From: Musa acuminata AAA Group
Taxonomy: Eukaryota > Streptophyta > Magnoliopsida > Zingiberales > Musaceae
Length of the DNA: 64,000 bases
Assembly (NCBI RefSeq): GCF_036884655.1
Contig: NC_088347.1
Span: 14,842,501-14,906,500 of the forward strand
Direction: 5' to 3'
Shown here: one piece after another, positions 1 through 12,242 of the stretch
Layout of the letters: each line of letters opens with the position of its first letter
Position numbering within the stretch: position 1 is the first letter of the stretch
The notes under the pieces: generated by a model
The model's database searches: none
What the model was told of the DNA's origin: nothing
Seen by the model: the letters and a program-made list of their open reading frames with translations, nothing else
Program-made: the position numbers and the translations under genes

Positions 1-790
1 CACACATATTGCAAAAGTCATCTCATAAGAGATATATTATTGAGTCTTAGAGAGATTTAATATACAATTTTATTTATCTAATAATATACCTATTACTAAA
101 AGTAAAAGATTCAATTAAAGTTAGTATCTTAAGAATGACTTAGAAAAGAATCAAATTAAGGATATTCATTATGTATGCATAGTTGGAAGTATATTATATG
201 CTGAAACTTATACTAAACTAGATATCACTTTTGTAGTTAGAATACTAAGTAGATATTAGAGTGACCTAGGAATGAAATATAAAAGGTTGGAAAGAAAGTA
301 ATAAGATGTTTAGAAGGGATGAATGATTATATGCTCACATATATGAAATTAGATTAGCTTGAAATGATGGTATTTTTCAAATGCTAATTTTATAAATTAC
401 CTTGATAGTAGGAAGTTCACTTTATCTTTTATATTTATTAGTTGAAAGGATATTTTATAAAAAATATAAAGTAATGTATTATTGTATTATCAATAATAGA
501 AGTTGATTTTTGTGGTATTTTTTGAGGCTATTAATCAAACTTTTTGACTGAAAAATTTTATCTCAAAACTTGGTATAGTCAAATTGAATTGCCAAGTCAT
601 TAAAGATATTTTGTAGTGTATTGCAATAGTTTTCTCTTCTAAGAAGGACAAGTACTCTATCAATTATATGTATTATAGTATAAAATACTTGATCGTCGGA
701 GAAAGAGTCAAAAAATTATTAATATCAATTAAGAACTTACATGCTCTTATGATTGGGTTTTTGAGTAACCCATAAAAGATATGATGATAC
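1..790 (+). pseudogene. Copia pol fossil: end of RT and RNase H
   Basis: Reading the plus strand and tolerating many stops and frame changes gives the order of a Copia pol C-terminus. There is a KNDLE-like stretch near 132-150, a degenerate 'YA..xTxxDI.F.V..LSRY' block near 195-260 (normally CTRPDIAFAV), an EVDF-like RNase H piece near 495-510, and a 'VFSSKK.KYS' block near 628-660. This arrangement is typical of the RNase H domain in plant Copia elements. The 5' part lies outside the window. The coding sequence is heavily decayed and AT-shifted, so it is old and inactive. The lineage within Copia is not clear. Confidence 0.7.
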
Positions 791-1203
791 ATATTTGAGT
801 GGATATTATAATTAAAATTATATATTTTTGCTATCATATTTATATTTATGTATTTACATATTATGGTTAAATATGATAATAGGATTGTCTTGACAAGATA
901 AATTATAGAGGTCATTTTTTTACTATATTAGGAAGAAGGGTTGATAGTGTTTTAGTACATAGAAGGAAGAATGATATTGATAACATACAATCACTATTCT
1001 TTGTATTGGTAATCAAACTTAATGTGGTATTATAATGTTTATTGGACTTATTAACTTGATTTATAAAATTCATACATATATGTAAAATATTTTTTTAAAG
1101 TTTTAGAATCCAACTAAGTAATATTGCTTTCAAATAAATTTTTATTTTATTTATTTTGATTTTATTTTTTTTTTTTATCTTACTAATTAATAGATTAAGT
1201 GGA
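791..1203 (+). other. 3' untranslated part and polypurine tract of the Copia fossil
   Basis: This AT-rich stretch between the pol fossil and the LTR has no open frame of note. It ends in a degenerate polypurine tract (agattaagtgga, about 1192-1203) directly before the LTR, where Copia elements prime plus-strand synthesis. The position, rather than the worn sequence, supports the call. Confidence 0.5.
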
Positions 1204-1701
1204 ATATTAGATTATATGGTTATATCTAATTATGTAAGATATATTATAAATCTGATTGGATTCTGATTATGATTATCAAACAATAGAAAGAAAGTTTAAT
1301 TATAGTAGGATTTCTTATGAAATAACCTTAATGGGAAAGAAATTCCTAATTACCATCCTAGATGATCTATTCTGGTATATAAAAATATAGGACCTCCTAG
1401 GGACAAAACTATAGTTATTAAGATTATAGATTTATTCTTAATATCTCTTAGTCATTAATCTATCACTAATAGTAGTCTTGTAAATGATAAGAAGAGAGAA
1501 GAATGTGAGTCTAGTTCTCCTTACAAATCGATATCATTATAGCTTTCGAATCCAATAATGATGTACCTATAGATCAAATAAAGGCTTTCTAAATTGCATC
1601 AAAAGGTACACAACGTAAATTTAATGTATCATTATTTGATTTTAGTTTCTAGCATTAAAGTTTTTCATATAATAATAGCATAATCATAGTTTTTATCCTT
1701 A
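1204..1701 (+). repeat. Degenerate Copia 3' LTR
   Basis: The stretch aligns by eye over its whole length with 4324-4877. Shared blocks include 'agattatat', 'gtttaattat', 'aatttctta', 'gcatcaaaaggtacaca' and 'tatttgattttg/agttt'. It follows the pol fossil and a polypurine tract on the same strand, so it is the 3' LTR of that element. Its start is worn from TGTTAG to TATTAG. The end is approximate. Confidence 0.6.
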
Positions 1702-1739
1702 TATTCAATTTTTTAAGCTCTTTACTCCCTTCCTTCTAA

Positions 1740-2739
1740 ATGATATAACCCTAGATATAATTTTACTTTCATCAAGATCATGTAATCCTAAGTAACTTTT
1801 AGAACTCTATATTCTTTTGCATTTTTGGAACATAAGTCACATCTTTGATATTTACTTTACTCACATCGCCACTGTTAAATCATTACCGAAACTCAACTTA
1901 CTAGTCAACTTATTATTCAATAAATTAAAACAATACCTTTGAGCTCAAACATAAGTAACATAAATATAATCTAAAAACTAACCCTTCTAAAAGGATGCAT
2001 CATTATTACCCTTAGCCATTTTGAGGATATCTCAATCAACATCCATTGCAGGAAAGCACTCACCAACCTCTTATTATCTTTGGATAATTTTATTTGATAT
2101 TTCATACTCTTTGCATGTATAACATTAAACATTATTCAAAAACCTAACTTATGATCTCGACTTACCAAGTTGAGATTCACTCATGTTAGAAAACCCTGGT
2201 TGTTGATCTCTACCCTAAGCAACTAATGTCTTATCATATATATTCTCAAATTTATCTTGTTCTAAAGTTATTATATACTTCCTACACGGTATATCTCCAC
2301 AAATAGGAGTCAATGTAAGACGCAATAATATCTTACCTTCTTCATCAATTTTTATATCAACCTTTTTCAGATTATCCAATATTTCTTTGAATATGTTTTG
2401 ATACTTTATAGTCTTAAACTTTCTTGATCCTCAACCTATATAACTTTTACTTTAGATATAACATATTTCTTAACCTTTAAGTTAGATAAAGTTTTTCTAA
2501 TTTATCTTAAATAATCATAACGAACTCATCATCAATAACATTATTTATAATATTGTCGACGATGTAAAAACGAATAGTACCTATAAAATTTGCGTGAAGT
2601 TCCTCCCAATCTTTGTCACTCATCTTTTATTATTTGTTTATTTATTTCTTTAACATTCTCCTTAGCCTTATTGAACGAGAAGATTTTTCACCCTCCTCTA
2701 TCATAGGGTGAAACTATTTCTTTTATCAAAATTTTTCAT
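1740..2739 (-). pseudogene. Copia gag-protease fossil
   Basis: On the minus strand a decayed gag starts at an ATG at 2739 (M-K-x-F-D-K-R-N-S-F-T-L, the usual plant Copia gag opening). A 'MSDKDWEELHA' motif lies near 2622-2590. Downstream come 'DKLEKLY' near 2500 and then 'MDVD.DILKMAKGNNDAS' near 2050-2000, which leads into the aspartic protease region, where the DSG motif is lost. Stops and frameshifts run throughout. The element is truncated at about 1710-1740, against the LTR of the opposite-strand fossil. This is a non-functional relic of a different Copia element from the one at 1-1701. Confidence 0.65.
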
Positions 2740-2800
2740 AGTACAAATAATGAAAACAACTAATGACATCTTTGTTGAATATTGTATTACTAGATCTTTT

Positions 2801-3300
2801 GGGCACTAATACCATTTGTTGAGAAAATGAACTTGAAACCAAAAGAAAATAAGAGATCAACAAATAAAGAAGATGCCAAAAAATTGATATAAAATTTAAC
2901 ATGGTTTGATAACTTTCTACGTATGTCCATGGAAAAATCAAATTGTTCATTATGAGAAAAATCAATACAAGGAATCAGTTATCCTGAGTTAACCCAAACT
3001 CAAAGCCTGAAACCCCTATACACCCTCAAGAGTACCCAAAATGTTATGTCTCTCCTTCACCAAAATCTTAAGACTCAAGGTATATTTATAAAAATAAATC
3101 TTAATTTTCTAAGAATTTTTTTTACTTGAATCCCTAATATAAATCCTGATCCTAGTCTATGAAGGAGTTTGAATTTAATTATACCTCCTCCCAATTAATT
3201 AAAATCTAATTTTAGAACTTGTAAAATATTTATCAATCTTAATAAAAACGATACAAAAAATAAGACTATCTTATGCCATATATCTAATACGCACATGAAG
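2801..3300 (-). repeat. Putative primer-binding site and 5' LTR of the minus-strand Copia fossil
   Basis: Just upstream (to the right) of the gag start, the complement of 2803-2815 reads like a worn initiator-methionine tRNA primer-binding site (TGGTATTAGTGCC against the usual TGGTATCAGAGC). From 2817 the sequence begins TGTTGAG, as an LTR terminus should. I cannot find the other LTR edge, so 3300 is a rough limit. Confidence 0.35.
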
Positions 3301-3467
3301 AATATGACTTATAAATAACTAATAATCATATATTTGAAAAGAATCCAATTATGTGCATCGACTAAGAAAATAAGTTGTTTATTCTGTTAATTTTAATCGT
3401 CTAGTCCGTAGGTTATCTTAAATTTTCGATCAATGTCATTCATTACATACGAAAGATTAGTAGATGC

Positions 3468-3617
3468 GACATCATCTTAATTCATATTCTTAACTGATAG
3501 TGACTCGGTGACTTAGACATCCGACATCATCTTAATTAATATTCTTAACTGATAGTGACTCGGTGACTTAGTCATCCGTGGACTCGGTGACTCAGTCATC
3601 CGTGGACTCGGTGACTT
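3468..3617. repeat. Short tandem repeats (55 bp x2, then 24 bp units)
   Basis: Two near-identical 55-base units lie at 3469-3523 and 3524-3578 (gacatcatcttaatt... through ...gacttagWcatcc). They are followed by a 24-base unit starting gtggactcggtgact and a partial copy of it. The core 'gactcggtgact' appears five times. No function is visible. Confidence 0.8.
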
Positions 3618-4323
3618 GCATTCTTGCATTAGCACTATTAAGGCAGCAGCGGGAAGAAGAAGATGTCTCCACATCCAACACCCTCTCGTTTGCATTTCAT
3701 CTTCTCCTCCAGTCTATTGCAGATTCCTGTGTTCATGGTAAGTAAAAAACATTTCTTCTTCTTCGTTCATAGCTGGTAATCCTTTCTCTTTTAGTAGATT
3801 GGTATTGCTATTTTAGATCTTTTAAGCATTTGATCTTTGGGAGGCGTGATACACTTTAAGATATAAGCACCAGAAATTTGAGTAATAAACATTGCTATCT
3901 AATTTTTATTTCAAAATTGTTATTTCATTTTTACTCTTACCGAACTAAAGATGAAATGTAAAGCTGTTTCTACGATCTATGATGGCGATAAATCTCGAAC
4001 TGGTCTAAATGGGATGGGTGTTCTTCAACCCGTAAAAAACTTATAGTAGGTCAGAATAAGCTCTAGAAACACGTACAGCAACTATTTAGGATCATATCCT
4101 TAAATAATTTTTCAATCCTATTTAAGAATTATCAATTCAAAAGTGTTTCCCTCACTCAACTCCTGTTTCTCCTTGGAAAGCTTCTCCTTAGAAAGCTTAA
4201 GAAGGTTGTCGGGTCATCCTGGAACCCCTCTCTGTTTTATACGTTCTCTTATCACTGCTTGGTAGGTACATTTTGAGTACCGTACTATTTTCGAAAGCTT
4301 ACTTTAACCAATGGTGTTTTTCT
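3618..4323. other. Unassigned intergenic stretch
   Basis: I recognise no gene or element. A short ATG frame at 3663-3737 ends at a good splice-donor-like sequence (atg|gtaagt), but nothing downstream continues it convincingly. Confidence 0.4.
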
Positions 4324-4877
4324 TGTTAGATTATATAATTATATTTAATTAAATAAGATATATTAGATATCTAATTAAATTGTAATTATAATTATTAATC
4401 AGTAGAAAAAAAAGTTTAATTATTATAGAATTTCTTAATAGATTATCTTGATAGAAAAAACTTTCATAATTACTTATCTTATATCCTTTACTCTTACGAT
4501 ATATATTATATTATAATATACATTACAATGTATATTATTTATATATTATATTAAATTATATTATAATATATATTATATTATATTATAATTTAAGAAATTA
4601 TAGATCTTTTTTTATTTTTCATTGGTTCATATTTTATCTCTTATAATGATACTATGAAGGATAGAAAAAGAGAAAAATATAAATATAGTATTCTTTGGAT
4701 ATTGGTATCATTGCTTCATTTAAATTGGACAATAGTACATTTACAAATCAAATAAAAGTTTTCTGAATGACATCAAAAGGTACATAATCTTGATCTTAAT
4801 CTATCGTTATTTGATTTTGATTCTACTGTTAAAATTTTTTCGCTAAACAAAAGTATGATTAAAATTTTATGCTTACA
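4324..4877 (+). repeat. Copia LTR followed by a worn primer-binding site
   Basis: It begins TGTTAGATTATAT and ends TTACA at 4877. It is followed at once by attagtattaaaaat, a decayed version of the usual 'attggtatcagagc' primer-binding site. It is the better preserved relative of the LTR at 1204-1701. No gag follows on the plus strand, so it is an orphan 5' LTR or a remnant of a deleted element. Confidence 0.65.
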
Positions 4878-4892
4878 ATTAGTATTAAAAAT

Positions 4893-5879
4893 ATTAGATT
4901 TATTTTATATAAGATAGTTATTGTTATCACCTTTTGCTTAAGAAAAGTTGTTATTACCTTTTGCATGTGAGAACATGTTATTTATATTCTGATAATGTGA
5001 TGCTTGCCTCACCTGGTCTGTCTGTTTTCATAGAGTCTGTATATCTATTCTCTTGCTTGTTTATGAAAAGGTGCTATCATTTTGGTTGACAGATTATCAT
5101 CGATAGTCTACTGTTCGCGATGGCGTAGTATAGGATGATGGTGTAGTATAGGGTGATGGTCTACTGTGATCACTGGCTTGTTAAGGACTACTACTATAGC
5201 TATGCAATGACTATTCATGGTAGTGAAGTGAAAGTTCAATGACCATATTGAGGGCAGTGGTCATGGGCCCTACTATCACGAATAATCGTTGTGTGCCTAC
5301 AACATTTTTGCCAGAGGACCATTCATCATTTTTATTTGTTTGTACATATATCTTGCAACGTATTTTACCTTATTTTTATGTGTTTTTATTTGAAAACAAT
5401 GAGTAGGAATAGTTCATAGTATTATAAAGTATTCGCTCATCAGAATAGTCAAAAGTGTCCCAAAATGACTCACTTTTCGTGTGTTATGACTTGTTTTCTG
5501 TAGGCTATAGTGCAGTATAAAACGTCAACCATCTCAACACCCTAGAACCTCTCGAGTGGCATAGAGCTGGATAGGGGTTTGGGGTGGTATTAGGTATTGA
5601 TTAGATTCACAAGTTCGTATGTTAAACCTATGAGAATTTGCTATCACACTTGACACTTAACGAACGGTTGTTTGAAAACATACAACTGTTCATTTACCTT
5701 TTAAAATTCTATATTTTTTTTCTCTTTTCTCCCTTGCACATCAAATATATACTGAATTATTTATACAGTTGTCCTCTTCATGAGACTTTAGAATTTATCC
5801 GTCACTCATTTTCGAATTAATAAATTTAATTTTTTATATACCCTATGAGATAGTGATAAAAGAAGTTTAATGACATCAT
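4893..5879. other. Unassigned stretch, probably decayed repeat
   Basis: There is no supported gene. 5100-5300 has short internal repeats (gatggtgtagtataggatgatgg-like) and 5380-5530 looks like ordinary LTR or leader sequence of an unidentified element, but I could not pair it with another copy in the window. Confidence 0.3.
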
Positions 5880-6568
5880 GAGTAGCAGTGGTTTTGCAAA
5901 ATATCAAATAGATCATTGTTACAGTATCAAGAGGTATGACAACAGTTCTTTTATTATGTAGATGATATGCTTGTTACAAGTTTAGACATGCAAGAGATAA
6001 ATAATTTAAAGTATGAATTGTCAAACAATTTTGTAATGAAAGATGTAGGAGCTACAAAGAATGAGGATTACAAGAGACAGGGAAGCAGGGACTTTAGTAC
6101 TGTCACAAGCAGAATACATTAATAAAGTACTCTCTCGATTCAACATGCAGAATGCTAAACAGTGAGCACTCCTTTAGGTGCCCAATTCAAACTTGCAAAA
6201 GAATAATCACTAAAGCCGGTGAGGGGATGATTTGGCCTCAATGTTTCTTCGAAGAACTTGATAAGAACCAGAAGGAAAGTGTCCTATATTCAGATAATCA
6301 AAGTATAGTTCAATTAGCAAAAAATCCATCTTTTCATACTAGAATAAAGCATATTCAAATGAAATATCACTTCATTCAGTCCAGAAGATAAAGCCCTTGA
6401 GCTCGAAAAGATTCAAGGAAATTGAAACTCTATTGATATGTATCCAAAATGGTGACCATTAATAAATTGAAGTTGTGTTCAACTTCAGTGGTCTGCACAA
6501 GCAAGGGGAACGCTGGGCTGCTACATTGAGTGTGAAGACGATTAAAATCAGTCTCCTAAGTGAGAGAT
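5880..6568 (+). pseudogene. Copia pol fossil (RT palm and RNase H) with internal deletion
   Basis: The RT catalytic motif YVDDM is readable at 5955-5969. It is followed by 'NNLKYELSNNF' and 'RFNMQN'-like blocks and a 'STPLGAQFKLAKE' block near 6168-6200. The frame then jumps straight to late RNase H (6223-6391: LYSDNQS, AKNPSFHTR.KHI), so several hundred bases of pol are missing. The 'KLKLCS' tail near 6455-6480 and a purine-rich tract (ctaagtgagagat, to 6568) follow. Block order and wording resemble the Tork/Tnt1-like Copia lineage. Stops and frameshifts make it dead. Confidence 0.75.
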
Positions 6569-7010
6569 TGTTAATATCATCTTTCACTTAGTAAAAGTTT
6601 TGTTAAAATTTAAATTTTGACTTGGTAAAAGAGGTTCTAAGCACTTATCTGATTTATGACTATAAATAGGAGTTGTTATGATTGTTTAGGGTTGATTAGA
6701 TTAGTGAGCTACCTGTGATATCTTTTTTTACTAGTGTGAGCACACTATAAATAAAGATGGGTTCTCTTGAGAAGTGTGTGAAATTATGGTAGAAGTTGTT
6801 TAGAGTTGAGAGGTTGTGAGGGATAAGTGTTTTTCTATACATTTGTAATTTTCTCCCTATAGTGAAGATCTAAAGTGGCTTTGTGGATGTAGCGTAAATC
6901 ATAATATTTCTGTCTTTGTTTGTGTTCTATTATTTCTTTTACTTCTTTTAATCTAGTACTAAAAGACTTGTTATTTCTCCTAATAGGGAAGCACTGTGAC
7001 ATCTTCGTAT
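6569..7010 (+). repeat. 3' LTR of the Tork-like Copia fossil
   Basis: It starts TGTTAATATCA immediately after the polypurine tract. It contains a TATA-like ctataaatagg at 6660-6670. The right edge is not certain, because no partner LTR is present in the window. Confidence 0.5.
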
Positions 7011-7861
7011 AATCGAGCTTGCATCTTTCCAATAGATATTTTTGTGATTCAATAATAATAAATTATGCTAGCTGATCCATATAGGGTTCAGGTTCGATGA
7101 TTCATCAACTCAATACTATTTTTCGGATGAAAGTTTTGACGGAAAAGAGAACTATCATAGAAATATCAAACGTAAACCCAAAAGAAAACGACATCCATTA
7201 TAGATGCGTAAAATCATATAATAGCATAAAAAAAACAACTTGAAATAATAGAATAATAGTAGGATAGAAAAGCTTATAGATGCATAGGTTGTTTTGGACA
7301 CCACTTGGGTGCTATTGACAATTTGTGTATTGCTATCGATTTTAGTCTTTTTCTTCTCTCTAATTATCGGAACCTCCTCTTGAGGCTTAGAGGGTAGGCA
7401 ATAAGTTTTGGAGGCTTTTCACAATAGCTAGATGAAGCTTTGATACAGAGCTTAGGTTGTTGGAACTTTGTGAAGAAGGGCTATAGTGGAAAGGATGGGC
7501 TGCACCATGTAGATTTTTTTCAATCTCTACTCCTTTCTTCTCTTCTCTATTCTAAGACTAGAATATCTAAGGCCACCTAGCCTCTTATTGAAAACTTATT
7601 TGGTTGCCTTTAAATGGGGGCACACCTCTTGTTTTATAAGGTGAGGAGTGCCATAAGTCCTTAGGGTTTAAGAACTTTTCTTATAGGGTATATGTAGTTA
7701 GTCCTTTCTTTATAGGGATACCACAACTCTCTTATTTGGTGCTTGCCCTTGTATGGGTGAAGGGTTTCCTAATCCAATAAGACTTGGATTGAGGTGAGTG
7801 GGCTATTAGGATAGAGGATTTACTTGACCAAACAAGACTTCAAGTCTTCGAAGGATCCTGA
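7011..7861. other. Unassigned stretch before the large nested element
   Basis: I see no open frame or domain. The composition becomes less AT-rich from about 7280 and looks like an LTR or leader of an unidentified repeat. Its last five bases (CCTGA, 7857-7861) serve as the left target duplication of the element that starts at 7862. Confidence 0.35.
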
Positions 7862-8570
7862 TGCTAGTCATAGGTGCACTGTAAGCCAATCACATGAGTG
7901 ATAGTATGTATGACATGATACATACTCTTTTTTTAATTATTATATATTTGATTTTTTTTTTAATTTTATATTACTTATTGCATATATTGTTATGTTCATG
8001 GATTTGTGCAATGAGAATCGGATTGTGATGAAATCACAATAATGAGACTGATTCGCCTTTAAACATATACCCTAAATAATCCCGGTCGTAAGTTATTCGA
8101 GAGGAATATCGAGATAATCGGATAAACTAGTGTATTGTATACCCATCTATATAATGGAGATAACTAATCTTATAGATGCTTGTGTGGGGATACTAGGGAT
8201 ACAGTGTAGGTGCTGGTGCTCATTAGAGAATGAGTTTACTTATCGATCTACTCATGAAATGTTGGATGGTTGATGATACCTCATTGTTAGAAAGTGATTC
8301 TGTCATCCTAGTAGTATATTTGGTCCTTAGACTTTAGACACCAAGGATGTCCTATATAAGTACTTCACTCTTTGATACCAAACTTATAAACCTAGAAGTT
8401 CCAAATCTAGCATAACTGATCATCGTGAGTGACAACGAACCTTACGAGGACTATTAAGTGTCCATAAATGATCATCTGTTAGGATCAAGAGCACTAAGAG
8501 GGGGGGGGTGGGGTGAATTAATGCAGCGGAAAACTTTCAACGTTTAAAACTGCGTTCGTACGACAAAGCC

Positions 8571-8866
8571 GATTTCAGTAGAAAAGTCGATTCGTAAATT
8601 TCTTTAACTTAAGATCAGGTAAGAAGCAGTTAAAACAAATCTATAAAGGTAGTTTGCAATTATGATGGAAATCAGAATGTAAGCGCAAACTGAAATACGA
8701 TGTTTGTACGGTAAAAGCGATTTCAATAGAAAAGTCGATTCATAAATCACTTTAACTTGTGATTAGGCAAGAAGTAGTTAAAACGAATCTGTTAAGGCAG
8801 TTTGCTGTTGTGATGGAAATCAGAATGTAAGCGCAAACTGAAATACGATGTTCGTACGAGAAAAGC
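8571..8866. repeat. 148-bp tandem duplication inside the solo LTR
   Basis: The unit starting gatttcagtagaaaagtcgat at 8571 repeats at 8719 with few changes. Both copies include the 'tgatggaaatcagaatgtaa' block. The duplication lies in the transcribed part of the LTR and is absent from the other Sirevirus LTRs here. Confidence 0.8.
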
Positions 8867-9315
8867 GATTTACGTCTAAACACGATTTGAAAACTATTGA
8901 GCTTGGAAACGCAATCGTAAAAGCGCAGAAGGGAGTAAGCTATGAAGGAGGTTTGCAGTAAGGATAATAAGCTCAAAGTAAATGCAAACCAAAGAGCAGC
9001 ACGATTTAGAGTGGTTCGGTCAATCTTGACCTACATCCACTTCTAGCTTCCTCCATCGATGAGGTCGCCGACGTCCACTAGAGGCCTTCCTTCAATAGGC
9101 GAAGGCCAACCACCCTTTTACAGATTCACTCCTTTTGACGGGCTTAGGAGACAACCCTTACAAACTTTTCTCTCCTCTCTTGAAAGATCTGAACTTGGAA
9201 GAAAAGAGGGAGAAGAACCTTTAGCTTATTATAACACTTTTGAGCTCAAAAATCTCAGAGTAAGATCAGGATTTTGGTGGTTTTTCGTTGCTCTTTCATT
9301 GCTGAAAGAGTGGGG

Positions 9316-9324
9316 TATTTATAG
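9316..9324 (-). promoter_or_regulatory. TATA box of the solo LTR
   Basis: The complement reads ctataaata, just after the palindromic GC-rich core. The same box in the same setting (ggcctataaata or gcctataaata) occurs in almost every Sirevirus-type LTR of the window. Confidence 0.6.
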
Positions 9325-11245
9325 GCCCCAAACCAGTTTGAATTCCGAGCTCAAAACTGTCAATTCCCGGAATTTCAGGGTCTGGCGGTTGCACCGCCTG
9401 ACAGGGCTCGAAGACTGAGCCTTTAGGCGGTGCCACTGCTTGTCAGGGGCGGTTGCACCGCCTGGCAGAGCTCGAAGACCGAGCTCAGGCAGTGCCATCA
9501 CCTGACTGGGGTGGTTGCACCACCCAGCCAGAGCTCGGAGACCGAGCTCAGGCGGTTGCACCGCTGTCAGAGGCGGTTGCACCGCCCAACCAGAACTCGG
9601 AGACTGAGCCCTGGGCGGTGCCACCTCTGGGCGAGAGATCTGGGTCCGAATGGGTTGATCCATTCAGCCCAATTTGGTTCTTTCAAAGGCCCAATTGCCC
9701 CTAGATTAAGTTAATGGGATCACCTCCCAATTCTAACTTAATCATCGTACTAACTACGACAATTCTTAAGACTTTTACTACAGCTTGCTCAGGTGCGTCA
9801 ATCGCTTCTTCCGGCGAGCTTCCGGTGAACTTCCGGCGAACATCCGACGGTCCTCCGACGATGCTCCTACGGACTTTCGGCAAACTCCTGGACTTGCGAC
9901 GATCCACTTGACGAGTTCTGACGAGCTTCTTTTGGCAAGCTCCTGGACTTCTCGGATTTGTTCCCGCAGAACCTCCGACGATTGTCTGAACTTCCGTCAA
10001 GCTCTCTAACTCCCAACGTGATCATAGTCCTGACTCCGGCGTAACTCCTGCTGCATGTCTTACTTTCATCGTAGTTAATCCTGCACACTTATCTCAACAT
10101 ATGGATTAGATAACAAATGACAATTTATGTCATCATCAAAATCCGAGATTCAACATCATCCACTCTTAGTGTTATGAGAGGAATATTTTGTGTGTTCTTA
10201 CTCAAGCAAAATCCCTAGCTAGGGTCATTCGGATTAAGAGAGAAATAGTTCTCCGAGAGAATCTTATTATAGCGAGACTTGAGTAGAAACCATATGGGCC
10301 TAATAGCACCATGCCTGAAAGATGGTCTTTGGGATATTAGATAGATAAAGGACTATAGATATATGGTAACTAATGACAGACAGGTCTGATAGATTGGATT
10401 ACCCTGTATTGTTTGAGGATTACGACATAATGGCCTAGTACATTCGTAGTCGATGAGTCGAGTGAATTATTATAGAGATAATAATTCACTGAGCTAAAAA
10501 GAGTTTTGATAGGTATGACTCATGACCAGCTCGATATTAGGCCTAGAGGTTCACACACATATGGTAGGTATTACAACGAGTAGAGGTTTGGATATGAGAT
10601 ATCTGCTAGAGCCCCTATCTTATTGGATATCCAATAAACCCCTTAATTATTTGATCCTATGGATGAGATCTAATAAGAGACAATGAGATAATATTGGATA
10701 GAAATTTACTAATCTAAAAGGCTTAGATAGTTATATAGAGATCTAGTATCCAATAGAGTAGGATTCAATAGGATTAAGTTGATATGGGGCCTCTATAAAT
10801 AAGAGGGAACTAAAAGGCCATAGGCTAGTCCCCTTTTGGTTGTCACCTCCTATTCTCCTCTCCCCCTCTCCTCCTCAGCTAACAACCCTTATTTGGGGTA
10901 TGTGGATAGCAAGAAGGGTCGGCCCTTTCTTGATTGTGTGGTGCCCGCAGCATGGAAATTTGGGCAGCAATTTGAGGAGCATCTTCATAGCTCCTACCAT
11001 GTAGATCACTACTAGAGAGGAGGACAGTTGACCTTCTTCATCTTCTCTTATAGATTTATAAGTTTTTAAGGATATATAATCTCTCTAGATAACACATCTT
11101 TCTCATACATGTAGTTTTTGGTTTTGTGGGTTTTTGCATACCAATTTTCGCACGACAATGAAACCTTCTTTTTTGTGAGAAATTTTAGAATTTTTGGGTT
11201 TTGTTCTTCTATTGCACATGTGATGTCACCCTAGATTTCTCAATA

Positions 11246-12218
11246 GTAGTATTGGAGCCAGATTGTTCATGTGAAAGATTGGTTTATAAACTACATGTGT
11301 TGTGTTCAATTGCATAGAATTATTTTCGCATGATTGGTGGGATTTTTCATCATAGTTTTCAAATCTAGACTACATCTATTTCCTCTATTAAAAGGTGTTT
11401 CAAAGAGGGCTTTTGATGTCAAAATTGTTGATGCAAAATGAGAGAAAGGGCAGCAATAGTTGCTGCCCTATAATTTGGTCGAAGGCTACTTGCAGCCTTA
11501 GTCGAGAGCACAACTTACTGCTCTAGGTCTAGACAAAAGCAGTAAGGTTGAGAGTTGCAAGGGTGCTCTTGGCCTATAGGTTGGCTATCCCTGTAGCCAA
11601 GTTTCTTCGCTGCAAAGGGCACTCCTAGCAGTTAGGATTTCTTGGCTACAAGGGTTGCCTTGGTGACTAGGGCTCTTGGCTACATGGGGCAGCCTGACGG
11701 CCTGGGTTTCCTTGCCACCCATGCTCACCCTATAGCTAGGGTTTCATGGCTACAAAGGCAACCTTGGGGACTAAGGATCCTTGGCCACCCAAAGGAATCC
11801 TACAGCGAAGGTTTCTTAATTGTTGGGGTAACCCTAGCAGCTAGGGTTTCTTGGCCACTTAGGGCATCCTAGGGTAGGGTACCCGAAAGGGCTACAGAAT
11901 AATTAATTAAATATTTTAATTAATTATTATTATTGCCATAATCTAGTAGTCCTACATGATGATGTAATATATATGATGTATAATATGGATGGATGATCAT
12001 GGACCATGTGATATGATGTATATGTGTATTGTGATTATTATTATTATTGGGGCCTATGAGCCTCTAATTTTTCTTGTTTATTATCGATCCGACGATCATG
12101 ATGTATGGAGATGCGCCAAGATGCTGACGAAACCGATGATGACGAGATGGACGATTATAGGGCATGGAGATGTGTCGATACACACAGATCGTGATGTGAG
12201 TGATTAGGCGCACTGGCT
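11246..12218 (+). other. A1 primer-binding site and first part of leader
   Basis: Just inside the LTR, gtagtattggagcc (11246-11259) is a worn primer-binding site for initiator-methionine tRNA. Roughly 11530-11885 holds degenerate tandem copies (about 43-46 bases) of a 'tagggtttcttggctaca' unit. From 11890 the sequence is AT-rich and again matches the leader of A2 (near 60480-60620). There is no open frame. The leader is cut at 12218 by a nested element and resumes at 30877. Confidence 0.7.
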
Positions 12219-12242
12219 TGTTAGGACCACGGTCGGTACTAA

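Larger units (their letters stand above)
8477..10155 (-). mobile_element. Solo Sirevirus-type LTR, duplication TCATC
   Basis: It runs from TGTTAGGATC to GAGATTCAACA, 1679 bases, flanked by an exact 5-bp duplication TCATC (8472-8476 and 10156-10160). It has no internal region, so it is a solo LTR left by LTR-LTR recombination. Read on the minus strand it has the usual parts: TGTTGAATCTCGGATTTTG start, GGCGGTGCCACC-type palindromic core (about 9380-9620), a TATA box (9316-9324) and a C-run before the end. The A1 LTR joins cleanly across it. Confidence 0.92.
7862..11245 (+). repeat. A1 5' LTR, interrupted by a solo LTR
   Basis: It starts TGCTAGTCATAGGTGC and ends ...GATTTCTCAATA, the worn form of the family end ...TTTCNCAACA. 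Without the insert at 8477-10155 it is about 1.7 kb. A TATA box (tataaat) lies at 10794-10800, followed by a pyrimidine-rich transcribed part. It aligns along its length with 40606-44854, 44855-46497 and, reversed, 46612-48220 and 61180-62678. Confidence 0.85.

Noticed and set aside
3663..3737. Short ATG frame ending at a strong splice-donor-like gtaagt
   Set aside because: No downstream exon, acceptor or recognisable protein could be linked to it. It may be chance or part of an unknown transcript.
9059..10088. Cluster of overlapping frames on both strands
   Set aside because: They all fall inside the solo LTR bounded by TCATC duplications and arise from its GC-rich palindromic core.
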